Below are positions 45,893-53,572 of a stretch of 64,000 nucleotides of DNA, piece after piece; the stretch's first letter is position 1; each line of letters starts with the position of its first letter. Both the position numbers and the translations under genes were made by a program. The DNA is from JAKACA01 sp963769255 (lineage in GTDB: Bacteria > Actinomycetota > Acidimicrobiia > Acidimicrobiales > Bog-793). The stretch is taken from positions 496,001 to 560,000 of the forward strand of contig CAVYKV010000003.1 of the NCBI GenBank assembly GCA_963769255.1, written 5' to 3'. Below the pieces are notes generated by a model. The model was given only the letters and a program-made list of their open reading frames with translations, was not told the DNA's origin and ran no database searches.

Positions 45893-46389
45893 CGCTGTTG
45901 GTGCCGGTAGACGTTCGTCTCCCTCTTCTCAAAACCCAACCTCACGTACAATCGGTTCGCCGCCTCCCGCGAGGGCCGCGAGGTGAGGTCGACGCTCGTT
46001 GCTCCGCCTCCGTAGGCGGCTCGGAGGGCCGCCTTCACGAGCGCCGTGGCTGCGCCGCCGCCCCGAGCCGAGGCATCGACGACGACGTCCTCGATGACGG
46101 CCCGCACGCCGGTCGGGATGCAGTAGAGAACAAGCGTGAGCGTGCCCACGACGGGGTGTCCGTCCGAGGCGGCCCGGCACACGAAGAGCGTCGTGCCGGG
46201 CGAAGCGACGACGACCGCCAGCTCCTCCGCCGAAGGCGGTGGCGAGCTCGACGAGAGCTGCGGGATGAGGCCGGCGATGGCGTCGACGAGATCGCCGGTG
46301 ACAGCGTTGACCTCCTCGACGGCAAAAGCCGCCGCCGCCTCACCCGCAGCCTCCGGATCGCCCACGGCCTCTGACGGCTCAGTCGTCAT
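45889..46389 (-). CDS. GNAT-family N-acetyltransferase
   Basis: 166 residues. Acetyl-CoA-binding motif A appears as IEDVVVDASARGGGAATALV (R-G-x-G-A type), followed by a motif B end RLYVRLGFEKRETNVYR. Substrate unknown. I chose the ATG at 46387-46389 (MTTEPSEAVG), overlapping the NUDIX stop by 11 bp, rather than a longer reading inside the NUDIX gene. Stop overlaps the hydrolase start as ATGA. Confidence 0.84.
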   Translation of the reverse strand: MTTEPSEAVGDPEAAGEAAAAFAVEEVNAVTGDLVDAIAGLIPQLSSSSPPPSAEELAVVVASPGTTLFVCRAASDGHPVVGTLTLVLYCIPTGVRAVIEDVVVDASARGGGAATALVKAALRAAYGGGATSVDLTSRPSREAANRLYVRLGFEKRETNVYRHQQR

Positions 46390-47098
46390 CCCGCCGGGGC
46401 GACCACGCCGGGATGCGTGGCCGGTCGAAGAGGACCTCGACACTCTCGCCGCGGATGGCGCGGAAGGCGTGCTCCTTCCAGAGCCCGGAACCTGCCAAGG
46501 GCGACGGCAGGGACTCCTCGGCGAACCAGCCGACCGCCCGGCACTCGAGCGGGTGCGCCTGCAGCTCGCCGCCGATCGGCCGGAGCTGGAAGACGAGCGA
46601 GTAGAGGGGAATCTGCGTGATCCCGAGGCGCAGCCCGTCGAGCACCATGATGAGGCGCAGTGGCTCCACTTCGATCCCGGTCTCTTCGCGGACCTCCTTC
46701 ACCGCCACTTCGGCCGCCGAGTACCCCACGTCTGCCCACCCGGTCGGGTAGAGCCAGACGCCGGAGTCACCCCTCTGCACGAGGAGTATCTCCCCGTCCT
46801 CGTTGCCGACGACGGCGCCCACGGCCACCTTCGGGGTGACATAACCGGCGACGCCGGAGCCCACCGTGGCCAGCCATTCCTGCACGTACCCGTCGGCGTC
46901 GTCGTGAACGGTCGGCTGCCCGGCTTCCGTCATCTCCGCCGCCGCGACCGCTCGGATCTCGCCGGCGACGTGCAGGATCTCCTCGAAGCGCTCTCGTTCG
47001 TAGAGGCTCTCCGTGAAGCCGAGACCGGTGCGGGCGATGGCCGCCAGCGTCTCACCCCAGCGCACGAGATCCCGGGTCGAGGCTGGGCCGTCCGCCAC
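46379..47098 (-). CDS. NUDIX hydrolase with N-terminal helper domain
   Basis: 239 residues. The N-terminal part (DLVRWGETLAAIARTGLGFT, LYERERFEEILHVAGEI) matches the hydrolase-of-nucleoside-diphosphate-X N-terminal domain. The Nudix box is visible around AAEVAVKEVREETGIEVEPL, with Lys replacing the usual Arg of REV. It should cleave a nucleoside diphosphate linked to another group. First gene of the leftward NUDIX-GNAT-hydrolase-LonN operon. Confidence 0.86.
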   Translation of the reverse strand: MADGPASTRDLVRWGETLAAIARTGLGFTESLYERERFEEILHVAGEIRAVAAAEMTEAGQPTVHDDADGYVQEWLATVGSGVAGYVTPKVAVGAVVGNEDGEILLVQRGDSGVWLYPTGWADVGYSAAEVAVKEVREETGIEVEPLRLIMVLDGLRLGITQIPLYSLVFQLRPIGGELQAHPLECRAVGWFAEESLPSPLAGSGLWKEHAFRAIRGESVEVLFDRPRIPAWSPRRDDD

Positions 47099-47171
47099 GG
47101 CCGCGACGCTATCCCCGGCTCGTCTCCGGCGTGCACGGGCGATGCCGCCGGAGACCGCGCCGAGGGGACGA

Positions 47172-48686
47172 TCAGGGAAGGGTGAGGGGCGGGACGGTCA
47201 CGGCCGGCAAGCTCACCGGTGGCGCCGGCACAGGCGCCCCACTGGCGGGCGCCGCCGCAGGCGGCACCGTCACCAAGGCGCTGCCGCCGGCCGCCGGCAG
47301 GTTCGGGACCACGAGCGGAAGAGCCGGAAGGACCTCGCCGACGGACTGCACCGTGCCGCCCACGACGGTGGCGACGGTCCCGGTCACGCCGCCCACGACG
47401 GTGGCGACGGTCCCCGTCACGCCGCCCACGACGCTCCCGACCGTCCCCGTCACGCCGCCCACGACGCTCCCCACCGTCCCCGTCACGCCGCCCACGACGC
47501 TCCCGACCGTCCCCGTGACCTGGTTGACGACCTTCCCGACGATGCCCGTCACCTGGCGGACAACGGTCCCGACGGTCCCTGTCACCCGCTGAACGACGGT
47601 CCCGACGGTGCCGGTCACCTCGTGGACGACCTTCCCCCCTCGAGGCGCCGTCCGAGCCGGCGGGGGAGTCGCCGGCGAGGGACTGGAGGCCGGCGGCTGC
47701 GACCGACCGGGGGCCCCGAGGGCGTGATGCCGGCTCGATCCCGTCGATGCCGGGCGCGGCGCTTCCGCACGGGTGAGGGAGCGGCGCTCGCCCCGCCCGG
47801 CCGGGGCGGCCGAGAGCATCGGGACGTCGCGGGAGGACGGGCTGGCGAGGGCAGCCCGGACGGCGACGGTTCCGTGCCCGGACGGCGACAGGCTCGGAGT
47901 AGCCCCGCCGACGGAGAAACCTGTCGCCACGATCGCCGAGGTGGCGACCACGGCGGCGGCCCCGCCGAGCGCTCCGGAGGGCGCAGCCGCCCCCGAGAGG
48001 GCAGCCTTGGCGGCGGTCGCCGACGTGCGGGCCGACGACAGCGCCCTGCGCAGCCACTGCCGCAGGGCTGCCGGCGGCGCCAGCAGGACGCCGAGTGCGC
48101 CCTCGGCCCGGGCGAGCTGGATGAACTGCTCTTTGAGGGAGCGGCGGGCGCGGAAGAGGAGGGTTTCGATCGTGGAGACCTCGACGCCCGAGTGGCTGGC
48201 GATCTGCTGGTAGCTCCAGTTGCGCCCTTCTCGCAGCTCGAGAACCTCGCGGTGCCGCTCCGACAGGTTGCCGAGGGCGCGCACGAGCAGGTCGTGCTCG
48301 GTCGAGCGATCGACCAGGAGGTCCTGCCCCCCGGACTCGGCCGGGAGGAGGGTGCTGAGGGAGTCGTCGTCGAGGGGCGTGACGTGCCTGCTCTTGCGCT
48401 GGAGATCCACGCACAGGTTGTGGGCGATGACGCTCAGCCAGGGGTAGAAACGCCGCTCTCCGCCGAAGTCCGGTAGCGCCTTCCACGCCCTCGCGAAGGC
48501 CTCCTGCATGGCGTCCTCCGCCTCCGCCGGGTCGCCGAGCAGCCGCAGGCAGTAGCGCAAGAGGTGGTCGCCGTGCCGGCTGTACAGGCTGGCGAAGGCG
48601 GTCACGTCACCGTCCTGGCATCGCCGGACGAGCACGTCGTCGTCGGCGGGGTCGAGATCGTCGTCCCGGGCGCTCGTGAACAGCAT
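47172..48686 (-). CDS. ECF sigma factor with transmembrane segment and 11-residue repeat tail
   Basis: 504 residues, against about 190 for ordinary ECF sigma factors. Region 2 lies at about 30-100 (LLRYCLRLLGDPAEAEDAMQ) and region 4 at about 135-190 (LSERHREVLELREGRNWSYQ, STIETLLFRARRSLKEQF). A hydrophobic segment (about 237-262, GGAAAVVATSAIVATGFSVG) follows, then a Ser/Pro/Ala-rich linker, about eight VTGTVGSVVGG-type 11-mers (about 355-442) and a Pro/Val-rich end. The layout suggests a membrane-tethered sigma factor with an extracytoplasmic sensor tail, without a separate anti-sigma gene nearby. ATG start at 48684-48686. Confidence 0.85.
   Translation of the reverse strand: MLFTSARDDDLDPADDDVLVRRCQDGDVTAFASLYSRHGDHLLRYCLRLLGDPAEAEDAMQEAFARAWKALPDFGGERRFYPWLSVIAHNLCVDLQRKSRHVTPLDDDSLSTLLPAESGGQDLLVDRSTEHDLLVRALGNLSERHREVLELREGRNWSYQQIASHSGVEVSTIETLLFRARRSLKEQFIQLARAEGALGVLLAPPAALRQWLRRALSSARTSATAAKAALSGAAAPSGALGGAAAVVATSAIVATGFSVGGATPSLSPSGHGTVAVRAALASPSSRDVPMLSAAPAGRGERRSLTRAEAPRPASTGSSRHHALGAPGRSQPPASSPSPATPPPARTAPRGGKVVHEVTGTVGTVVQRVTGTVGTVVRQVTGIVGKVVNQVTGTVGSVVGGVTGTVGSVVGGVTGTVGSVVGGVTGTVATVVGGVTGTVATVVGGTVQSVGEVLPALPLVVPNLPAAGGSALVTVPPAAAPASGAPVPAPPVSLPAVTVPPLTLP
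47361..47624 (-). repeat. Eight 33-bp in-frame repeats in the sigma factor tail
   Basis: Consecutive 33-bp units (47361-47393, 47394-47426 and so on to 47624), each beginning near CACGACGGTGGCGACGGTCC on the plus strand, encode VTGTVGTVV-type 11-mers. The four leftmost units are most alike, the four nearer the linker diverge, suggesting expansion from one end. Confidence 0.92.
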
Positions 48687-48712
48687 CGTCTCGGCCTCCC
48701 GCTGCCCCGCGA

Positions 48713-48725
48713 CCGGACTGTCCGG
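48713..48725. promoter_or_regulatory. 13-bp palindrome upstream of the sigma gene
   Basis: CCGGACTGTCCGG is a perfect palindrome around a central T, 27 bp before the sigma factor start codon. It could be an operator. Only the symmetry is observed, and such short palindromes arise by chance in GC-rich DNA. Confidence 0.25.
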
Positions 48726-48797
48726 ACGTCCTATGACGGCACGTGCCACCCTGCCCCTCACCGGCGCCTTCAAACGTCGCCGGTCCCACCCTCCGGC

Positions 48798-49022
48798 ATG
48801 AGCGGGCGCGCCGGCGGGCATGGCTCGCGCATGCAGCGCACCTCCTCATCCGATCCGCCCGTCTCCCCCGATCCGGTGCCCATCGACCCGGGACCCAGCG
48901 TCCCCGAGCCGGGCGAGCCGGGGCCGATCGTGCCCGACCCCATCATCCCGGGTCCCCCCGACCCGCTCGGCGACCCCCCGCCGGTGGTGCCCGGGTCGAC
49001 CGGCCCGATCGTCGAGCCCTGA
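48798..49022 (+). CDS. Hypothetical Pro/Asp-rich small protein
   Basis: Possible 74-residue protein from ATG 48798. After a short basic start (MSGRAGGHGSRMQRTSSSD) it is almost entirely PDP/PGP/EPGEPGP-type sequence, ending GSTGPIVEP. No domain or signal peptide. Divergent from the sigma gene, 48 bp upstream of ridA. It could equally be noncoding GC-rich DNA. Confidence 0.35.
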   Translation: MSGRAGGHGSRMQRTSSSDPPVSPDPVPIDPGPSVPEPGEPGPIVPDPIIPGPPDPLGDPPPVVPGSTGPIVEP

Positions 49023-49070
49023 CAGGCCCCGGCCCTGTCGCGCTTGTGCGGGGCCGGTGGAAGGGCTCAG

Positions 49071-49484
49071 ATGAACGGCATGGGACGTTCGAGCGCCAGG
49101 TCGGGATCACCCTTCGAGGACATCATCGGCTTCTCGAGAGCCGTTCGGGTGCAGGATCGGGTGATCGTGTCCGGCACGGCGCCCGTCTGGCCGGACGGCC
49201 ACGTCGAGGCTGACGCAGAGCGACAGGCGGCTCGCTGCCTCGAGATCATCGCTGGCAGCCTCGAGCAGCTCGGGAGCAGCCTGGACGAGGTCGTCCGCAC
49301 GAGGATGTTCCTCGTGAACGCCGGCGATGCCGACGCCGTCGGTCGGGCCCACGCCGCCGCCTTCGCCACCGCCAGGCCGGCCGCCACCATGGTCGTCGTC
49401 GCCAGCCTGCTCGACCCGCGCTGGCGTGTCGAGATCGAGGCGGAGGCGATCGTCGGCTCGGCGGCGGAGCCGGGACCTCCGTGA
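49071..49484 (+). CDS. RidA-family (YjgF/YER057c) protein
   Basis: 137 residues. RidA proteins hydrolyse reactive enamine/imine intermediates, but subfamilies vary. Seen here: DRVIVSGTAPVWPDGH, LGSSLDEVVRTRMFLVN with the substrate-site Arg, and ATARPAATMVVVASLLDPRW. The usual C-terminal Cys/Glu region reads RVEIEAEAIV. ATG 49071 has GGAAGGG five bases upstream. The stop overlaps the smr start as GTGA. Confidence 0.88.
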   Translation: MNGMGRSSARSGSPFEDIIGFSRAVRVQDRVIVSGTAPVWPDGHVEADAERQAARCLEIIAGSLEQLGSSLDEVVRTRMFLVNAGDADAVGRAHAAAFATARPAATMVVVASLLDPRWRVEIEAEAIVGSAAEPGPP

Positions 49485-49738
49485 GGAAGCTCAAGCTCGA
49501 CCTGCACGACATCTACAACCGGGGCCGAGACATCGACGTCGCCCTCCGGCAGGTGATGGACGAGGCGGTCCGTATCAAGGCCGGCGAGATCGAGATCATC
49601 CCCGGCAAGGGGAGCGGCGCTCTCAAGAAGCACGTGCTGAAGTGGCTCGACCAGGAGGACGTGAAGCCGCTCTACCACCGCATCGAGAAGGACTCGAAGA
49701 ACTTCGGGCGCATCTTCGTGCACTTCCGCTGGAAGTGA
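49481..49738 (+). CDS. Small Smr-domain protein; its 3' end is the element attachment site
   Basis: 85-residue stand-alone Smr domain (MutS2 C-terminal type): LDLHDIYNRGRDIDVALRQV then IEIIPGKGSGALKKHVLKWL, with the LDxH and GKGxG motifs. Smr domains bind or cut nucleic acid; here only the domain is known. GTG start overlaps ridA. The last codons (HFRWK-stop) lie within the 23-bp repeat that recurs at 59467-59489, so an integrative element has used this 3' end as its target and rebuilt it. Confidence 0.85.
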   Translation: MRKLKLDLHDIYNRGRDIDVALRQVMDEAVRIKAGEIEIIPGKGSGALKKHVLKWLDQEDVKPLYHRIEKDSKNFGRIFVHFRWK

Positions 49739-49741
49739 ACA
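49719..49741. other. attL-like core site
   Basis: TGCACTTCCGCTGGAAGTGA (plus ACA) at the smr 3' end is repeated with one mismatch (22/23) at 59467-59489, next to the integrase gene. The two copies bound the element. The core includes the partial symmetry CACTTCC-GCT-GGAAGTG, useful for strand-exchange by a tyrosine recombinase. Confidence 0.8.
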
Positions 49742-49841
49742 CGGGGGTGTTTCTGTCAGCCTCGATCGCCCAAAAATAAGCTCTGAACTGCGATTTCTCT
49801 GTCCGATGCTGGCCGTCGATGACTGCGGCTTACCGTCGTTC

Positions 49842-49874
49842 TGAGGACTGATTGAGGACTAACTGAGGACTGAC
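49842..49874. repeat. Three 11-bp arm-type repeats
   Basis: TGAGGACTGAT (49842-49852), TGAGGACTAAC (49853-49863) and TGAGGACTGAC (49864-49874) are head-to-tail. Related pairs occur at the other two att regions. Helical-phase spacing (11 bp) fits accessory integrase or excisionase binding; this is inferred. Confidence 0.75.
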
Positions 49875-49895
49875 CGGGGCCGGTAGGGCGTTGTG

Positions 49896-50080
49896 CAGAG
49901 GGAACCGCGACCACCGGCCGTCCCTCAAAGGCCGCCGCCGCCTCAGTGGCTATCTCCCACACGGGATCAAGATGCGCGGTAGAGCGTCCGTTGGGCCGAA
50001 GTTCGTGTCGGGTGCCTCGGCAGTACGTTTGTCAGGCGGGTTGAACGCACAGCAGGACCGCACATCTCCGGCCGCTTCAC
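49896..50080. repeat. Left-end repeat copy 1 (element A)
   Basis: Imperfect direct repeat of 59488-59662. Shared landmarks in order: GGGAACCG, GCCGCCGCCGCCTC, TATCTCCCACACG, GCCGTTGGGC-like, GGGTGCCTCGGCAGTACGTT, TTGTC(A/G)GGCGGGTT, GCACATCTCC and GCCGCTTCAC. It marks the left end of two related elements in tandem. Confidence 0.85.
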
Positions 50081-50097
50081 CGGTGCCAGCGCTCCCT

Positions 50098-50828
50098 ATG
50101 AGAAGGCGAACCGTGACCAACGAACCGCTCCACTGGCTTGAAGCGATCTTCGCCGACGTTCGAAACCGCGCGCCGTTTGCCATGGACTGGACTGTTGACC
50201 GCCGTGAGTTGCCAATGATCGTCACGGTGACAACACCGCGAGCCGATTCGAGGCGGCGGCTCATCTTCGACGGAGATGACACGGTGCTGGCGGCGCAGCG
50301 CTTTGCGAGCGGCCTCCAAGTACTTCTCCAGCCCATCTTCGGTGTCCGCTTCCGCCATGTCCCTTTCACGGCTGCGCTCTCGAACCGAAAGCGATCGCCG
50401 GTGCGCTTGAGTGGCGATGTCCCGCAGACGACTTTGCCTGCGCCGTAGGCGACTACAGCGAGGCGCTCTGGCCTCCCAGCCTCGATGAGTCACCTGGCAA
50501 CGTTGCGATGAGGCTGGGCTCGCGCTTCCACCGCCGGCAGGTAGGAGGCCTGAGGAACTACCACGCTGAGGTGCGCAACGAGGGTTGGGTAGCCAACATC
50601 ACGGTCCGGCCCGATGCCGACGAGGCTGCCATCCGTGCTGCAGCGGCTCCCATCGCCGTCGAGTTCACACACATCGAAGCGGCCCGTATCGTGCTGCGCA
50701 GGCAGGCAGCATCGGGCTCGGAGCGCGCTTTGTCGGGAGCTCCTGAGTACCGGGGGAGGTCAACTCGCCGCACTCAATGGCACGCTCCGTCGGGCGTCAG
50801 CGCAAGACAACTGCGACTTTCTCGTTGA
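50098..50828 (+). pseudogene. Frame-broken unknown gene at the left end of element A
   Basis: The first frame starts at ATG 50098 (or GTG 50113) with RTVTNEPLHWLEAIFADVRN and FDGDDTVLAAQRFASGLQVL, natural-looking sequence to about 50340. From there the coding signal jumps frame, continuing CPLPPCPFHGCALEP and EWRCPADDFACAVGDYSEAL, then RLGSRFHRRQVGG and ending with ITVRPDADEAAIRAAAAPIA and EFTHIEAARIVLRRQ. One missing base near 50341 would restore a single product of about 240 residues with two Cys pairs. The product is not recognised. The last ~30 codons look non-native, so the 3' end may also be altered. Confidence 0.5.
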
Positions 50829-51139
50829 GAAACGGCCCGGGAGTGTCGTCCGGGTTCAGCTTGGCTGCGAGCACCGCATCGGCGCTTCGGACGAGCGGGT
50901 CATCTTGGCACCGTCGGGTGAGCCGTTTGCTGACGACGGCGACGAGGTGGTCTGCGGTGGCGGATTGCGGCCGCGAGTGTCGCACGTCGAGGGCGAGGTC
51001 GACGAGGCATTGTTCTACGCCCACTATCTGAAGGTGTTCGAGTGATTCGGGGATGCGGAACCGGAGCCAATTCTCACCGCCGGCTTGGACCTCGGTCTCT
51101 CGTGAACCCGGTGATGGTTGACGCTTTTACCATGAGTCG
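50829..51139. other. Region without a confident gene
   Basis: Open frames exist on both strands (a plus frame ending at 51045 with GCEHRIGASDERVILAPSGE, a minus frame at 50797-51024 starting MGVEQCLVDLALDV) but neither has a recognised domain or good start signals. It may be debris from the frame-broken gene upstream. Confidence 0.4.
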
Positions 51140-51655
51140 GTGACCGACCCCTTCGACCTAAGTCCGGCCCCCTTGCCACCGGCGGGGCCGATTCGGATCG
51201 GACGACTGACGGCCCATGCTGTCGACGCCGACCGCTATTACCAACCGGGGTATCAGGGTGATCGCGCCGAGCCTTTCGATGACCACGGCACGATCGAGGT
51301 TCAGATCACTGTCGACCTGGAACCCGTGTGTCCGGACGAGGAGTGGCGATGGTGGTCCGAGCAACTTCGTCGGCTGGGAGTAACTCCCGGCGGGGGTCAG
51401 GGTTCGCGCGAAGGGCACACAAAGCTCCACCTCCGAGTGAAGCCCCCCGACGTCCAGGTCACCGCGCGCGAGTTGATCGCCGCTTTCGACGCGGCGGCTG
51501 TGGGCTACCCGGAGAACTTCGAAGCGTGGCGACGAGAACGGGATGAGAAGCGGGCCGTGGAGAAGCGGCGTCAGGACGAGAGTTCAGCTCCCTACCAAGC
51601 AATCCTCGACACGGTCATGGACCAGTATCGATCCGGGGAGCATGGCTCAGCCTGA
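51140..51655 (+). CDS. Hypothetical protein next to the reverse transcriptase
   Basis: 171 residues from GTG 51140, no family recognised. The N-terminus is Pro-rich (FDLSPAPLPPAGPIRIGRLT), the middle acidic with Trp (VCPDEEWRWWSEQLRRLG), followed by LHLRVKPPDVQVTARELIAA and a charged helical tail (RRERDEKRAVEKRRQDE). Codon use is consistent with a real gene. It converges on the reverse transcriptase gene, 162 bp from its end. Element cargo of unknown role; no signal peptide or membrane segment. Confidence 0.55.
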   Translation: MTDPFDLSPAPLPPAGPIRIGRLTAHAVDADRYYQPGYQGDRAEPFDDHGTIEVQITVDLEPVCPDEEWRWWSEQLRRLGVTPGGGQGSREGHTKLHLRVKPPDVQVTARELIAAFDAAAVGYPENFEAWRRERDEKRAVEKRRQDESSAPYQAILDTVMDQYRSGEHGSA

Positions 51656-51817
51656 TAGTCGTTGGCGGTCGCTAACCGTCCGGCTGGCAGAAGGTCGGCT
51701 GAGGGTTAGGCTCCCTGGGCGTTGGCGTCGCCCAGCGAGCCGAGCCGTCCGTCGCGGTAGGTCGGGCGGCACCAGACGAGCGTTCTGCGCCGCGAGGAGG
51801 CGGTCGGTCCGCGGGGG

Positions 51818-53182
51818 TCAGCGCCCGCTCGTCACGACGTCCCAGTCGATCCGCTCCAGCGCGGCGACAAGACGCTCTCCCCGAGCGGGGTTCAGCTCGG
51901 CGACCCAGGAGATGCGCCCAGCGAGATGCTCGCGGAATCGCGGGTGTTGCCCGCGGTTCTGGGACGCCGGGCCGGCTCGCTCGGAGTTGTGGAGGATCGC
52001 CTTGAGCAGGTCGTACTCCTTGCGCTCGATGTTCGGTCGTTCGTTGACGACGACGCCCGCCAGGCGCTGGCGCTGGCCGGAGCGTCGGACCGAGGTCTTG
52101 AGTCGGTTCACCCGGAACCGCTCCTCGGAGATGATCCGGCACACGAGGGTCAGGAAGCGGTCCAGCTGCTGGCCGCTGCGACGGTCCGGCCAGGAGAAGG
52201 CGAGGTCGTCCGCGTAGCGTGAGTAGCTCCCGTCGGACGCTTCCGCCAAGCCCGAGAGGCGTCGGTCGAGGCCGAGCGAAGCCAGGTTGGCGATCGCCGG
52301 CGACGTCGGAGCGCCCTGAGGAAGGTGCGGATGTGCGAGCCGGCTGCCGAGTCGACGGTGTGCCATCAGCAGCTCGGGGGGTTCGGGCCGAGGTGCACCA
52401 GCCCAGATGCCGCCGGGCACGGAGTTCGTGACGAGGCCGGTGAGGACGTGCGCCACCGGTTCGGGATAGCCGCACTGGCGGAAGACACCGAAGACGCGAC
52501 CAGCCGTCACAGAGGCGAAGAAGTCCTCGAGGTCGAGATGCACGAGCACGCTCTGGCCGGCGTGACCTTTTGTGTAGGTGAGCGCCGAACGGCCCTTACA
52601 GAAGCCGTGGGCTGCCGGGTGAACGGGGATCGGATTGAGGATCTCGCGAAGGAGCACACGCTGGAAGTGCTTGAGGAGGGGCTTCGGCTCTTCGATGAGG
52701 CGCATCCCGCCCGTCGACTTCGCCACCCACCGGTACCGGTAGTGGCGGAGGCGCTCGTCACCGACCTTCTTCTCGAGCTGGCGAGTGTCGCTGAACCAAG
52801 CGAGGTCTCCGGCCGAGAGCCCGAGCATCTCTCGCAGGTCGGCGAGGTCGTCGAGCTTGGGGACCGGCCAGCGTGCCTCGCCCATCGCCGTCGGCGCGAC
52901 GAACCATCGGAGGATTCTCGGCTCCGGCTCGCGGCGCCTGTGCGCGGCGGCGAAGGCCTTGGTGAGAGGCGGGCAGCAGGCGAGGAACGTAGCCAGCTCG
53001 CGTGGCCGGTCCAGAGGAGCCGACGGGTACTCGTGGCGAGCGGCCAGGGCAAGGTCCCTGAGCCACACCCGTCGCTGGCCGACGGCGTGCTGCCCGCGCC
53101 GTGTCATGAGCGGCGGGTCCCACTCGCCGGCGAGGAATGCTCCGGCGATACCCGTGGCGACGGTCAGGATACGGCTGCGCAT
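51818..53182 (-). CDS. Retron-type reverse transcriptase
   Basis: 454 residues. After a ~135-residue N-terminal region of unknown fold, the RT blocks are in order: RLIEEPKPLLKHFQRVLLRE, HPAAHGFCKGRSALTYT, VLVHLDLEDFFASVTAGRVF (first catalytic Asp), HLPQGAPTSPAIANLASLGL, the catalytic YADD at Tyr323-Asp326 in YSRYADDLAFSW, and RQRLAGVVVNERPNIERKEY where retrons usually read VTG. All catalytic Asps are kept. The pattern fits retron/abortive-infection-related RTs rather than group II introns (no maturase or HNH domain). ATG start at 53180-53182; a longer frame upstream would destroy the candidate RNA. No effector gene is obvious beside it. Confidence 0.82.
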   Translation of the reverse strand: MRSRILTVATGIAGAFLAGEWDPPLMTRRGQHAVGQRRVWLRDLALAARHEYPSAPLDRPRELATFLACCPPLTKAFAAAHRRREPEPRILRWFVAPTAMGEARWPVPKLDDLADLREMLGLSAGDLAWFSDTRQLEKKVGDERLRHYRYRWVAKSTGGMRLIEEPKPLLKHFQRVLLREILNPIPVHPAAHGFCKGRSALTYTKGHAGQSVLVHLDLEDFFASVTAGRVFGVFRQCGYPEPVAHVLTGLVTNSVPGGIWAGAPRPEPPELLMAHRRLGSRLAHPHLPQGAPTSPAIANLASLGLDRRLSGLAEASDGSYSRYADDLAFSWPDRRSGQQLDRFLTLVCRIISEERFRVNRLKTSVRRSGQRQRLAGVVVNERPNIERKEYDLLKAILHNSERAGPASQNRGQHPRFREHLAGRISWVAELNPARGERLVAALERIDWDVVTSGR

Positions 53183-53189
53183 CGAGGGT

Positions 53190-53360
53190 TGCAGCGGCGG
53201 CTCGCGACGAGTCCCGTGGTGCGAGCGCCGCAGTCCGTGGAGCGGACCCCCGCGCGCGCGATGGGTTGCCGAGGTATGAACAACGCCCCCGGGGTAGCCC
53301 CGGAGCGATCCGACCCCGCCAGGAGGCGGACCGGACAATTCTCACGACACCGCTGCTGCA
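53190..53360 (-). ncRNA. Candidate retron msr-msd RNA
   Basis: On the minus strand, TGCAGCAGCGG (53360-53350) and CCGCCGCTGCA (53200-53190) can pair at 10 of 11 positions and enclose ~150 nt with several hairpins, including CCGCC/GGCGG, CCGGGG-CTA-CCCCGG and GTCCG-CTCCA-CGGAC. The right arm lies 7 bp before the RT start codon. This is the order expected of a retron (a1-msr-msd-a2-RT). No covariance model was run, so it is a structural guess. Confidence 0.35.
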
Positions 53361-53572
53361 CGACTCGCAGGTTAGGCGCCCGACGCCGCTGGCGCGCCCG
53401 TCCGCTCAGAACGACGTGCGGAGAATCCAGCGTAGGCCAGCCCGGTGAGCACCGAGTCGGCAGGGAGTAAGCGTTGGGGCTAGCCCCCCGCCTATTTCCG
53501 AAGTGCCAGATTGATCGCCGGTAAGACAGCGTTCATTGCACCGGTCAGCTATGACTTGCCACCTCGAGGCCG

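Larger units (their letters stand above)
49742..50097. other. Left end of element A: noncoding
   Basis: No convincing gene. Contains three consecutive 11-bp repeats TGAGGACTGAT, TGAGGACTAAC, TGAGGACTGAC (49842-49874) that look like integrase arm sites, since the same word pair occurs at the integrase end (59382-59403) and at 60625-60646. The segment 49896-50080 is repeated at 59488-59662. Confidence 0.65.

Noticed and set aside
47361..47624. 33-bp repeats considered as CRISPR or iterons
   Set aside because: No spacers, in frame within the sigma-factor gene, and translated as regular 11-mers.
52325..53470. A 381-codon plus-strand frame opposite the reverse transcriptase
   Set aside because: It is antisense to a gene with all RT motifs and shows no domain of its own.
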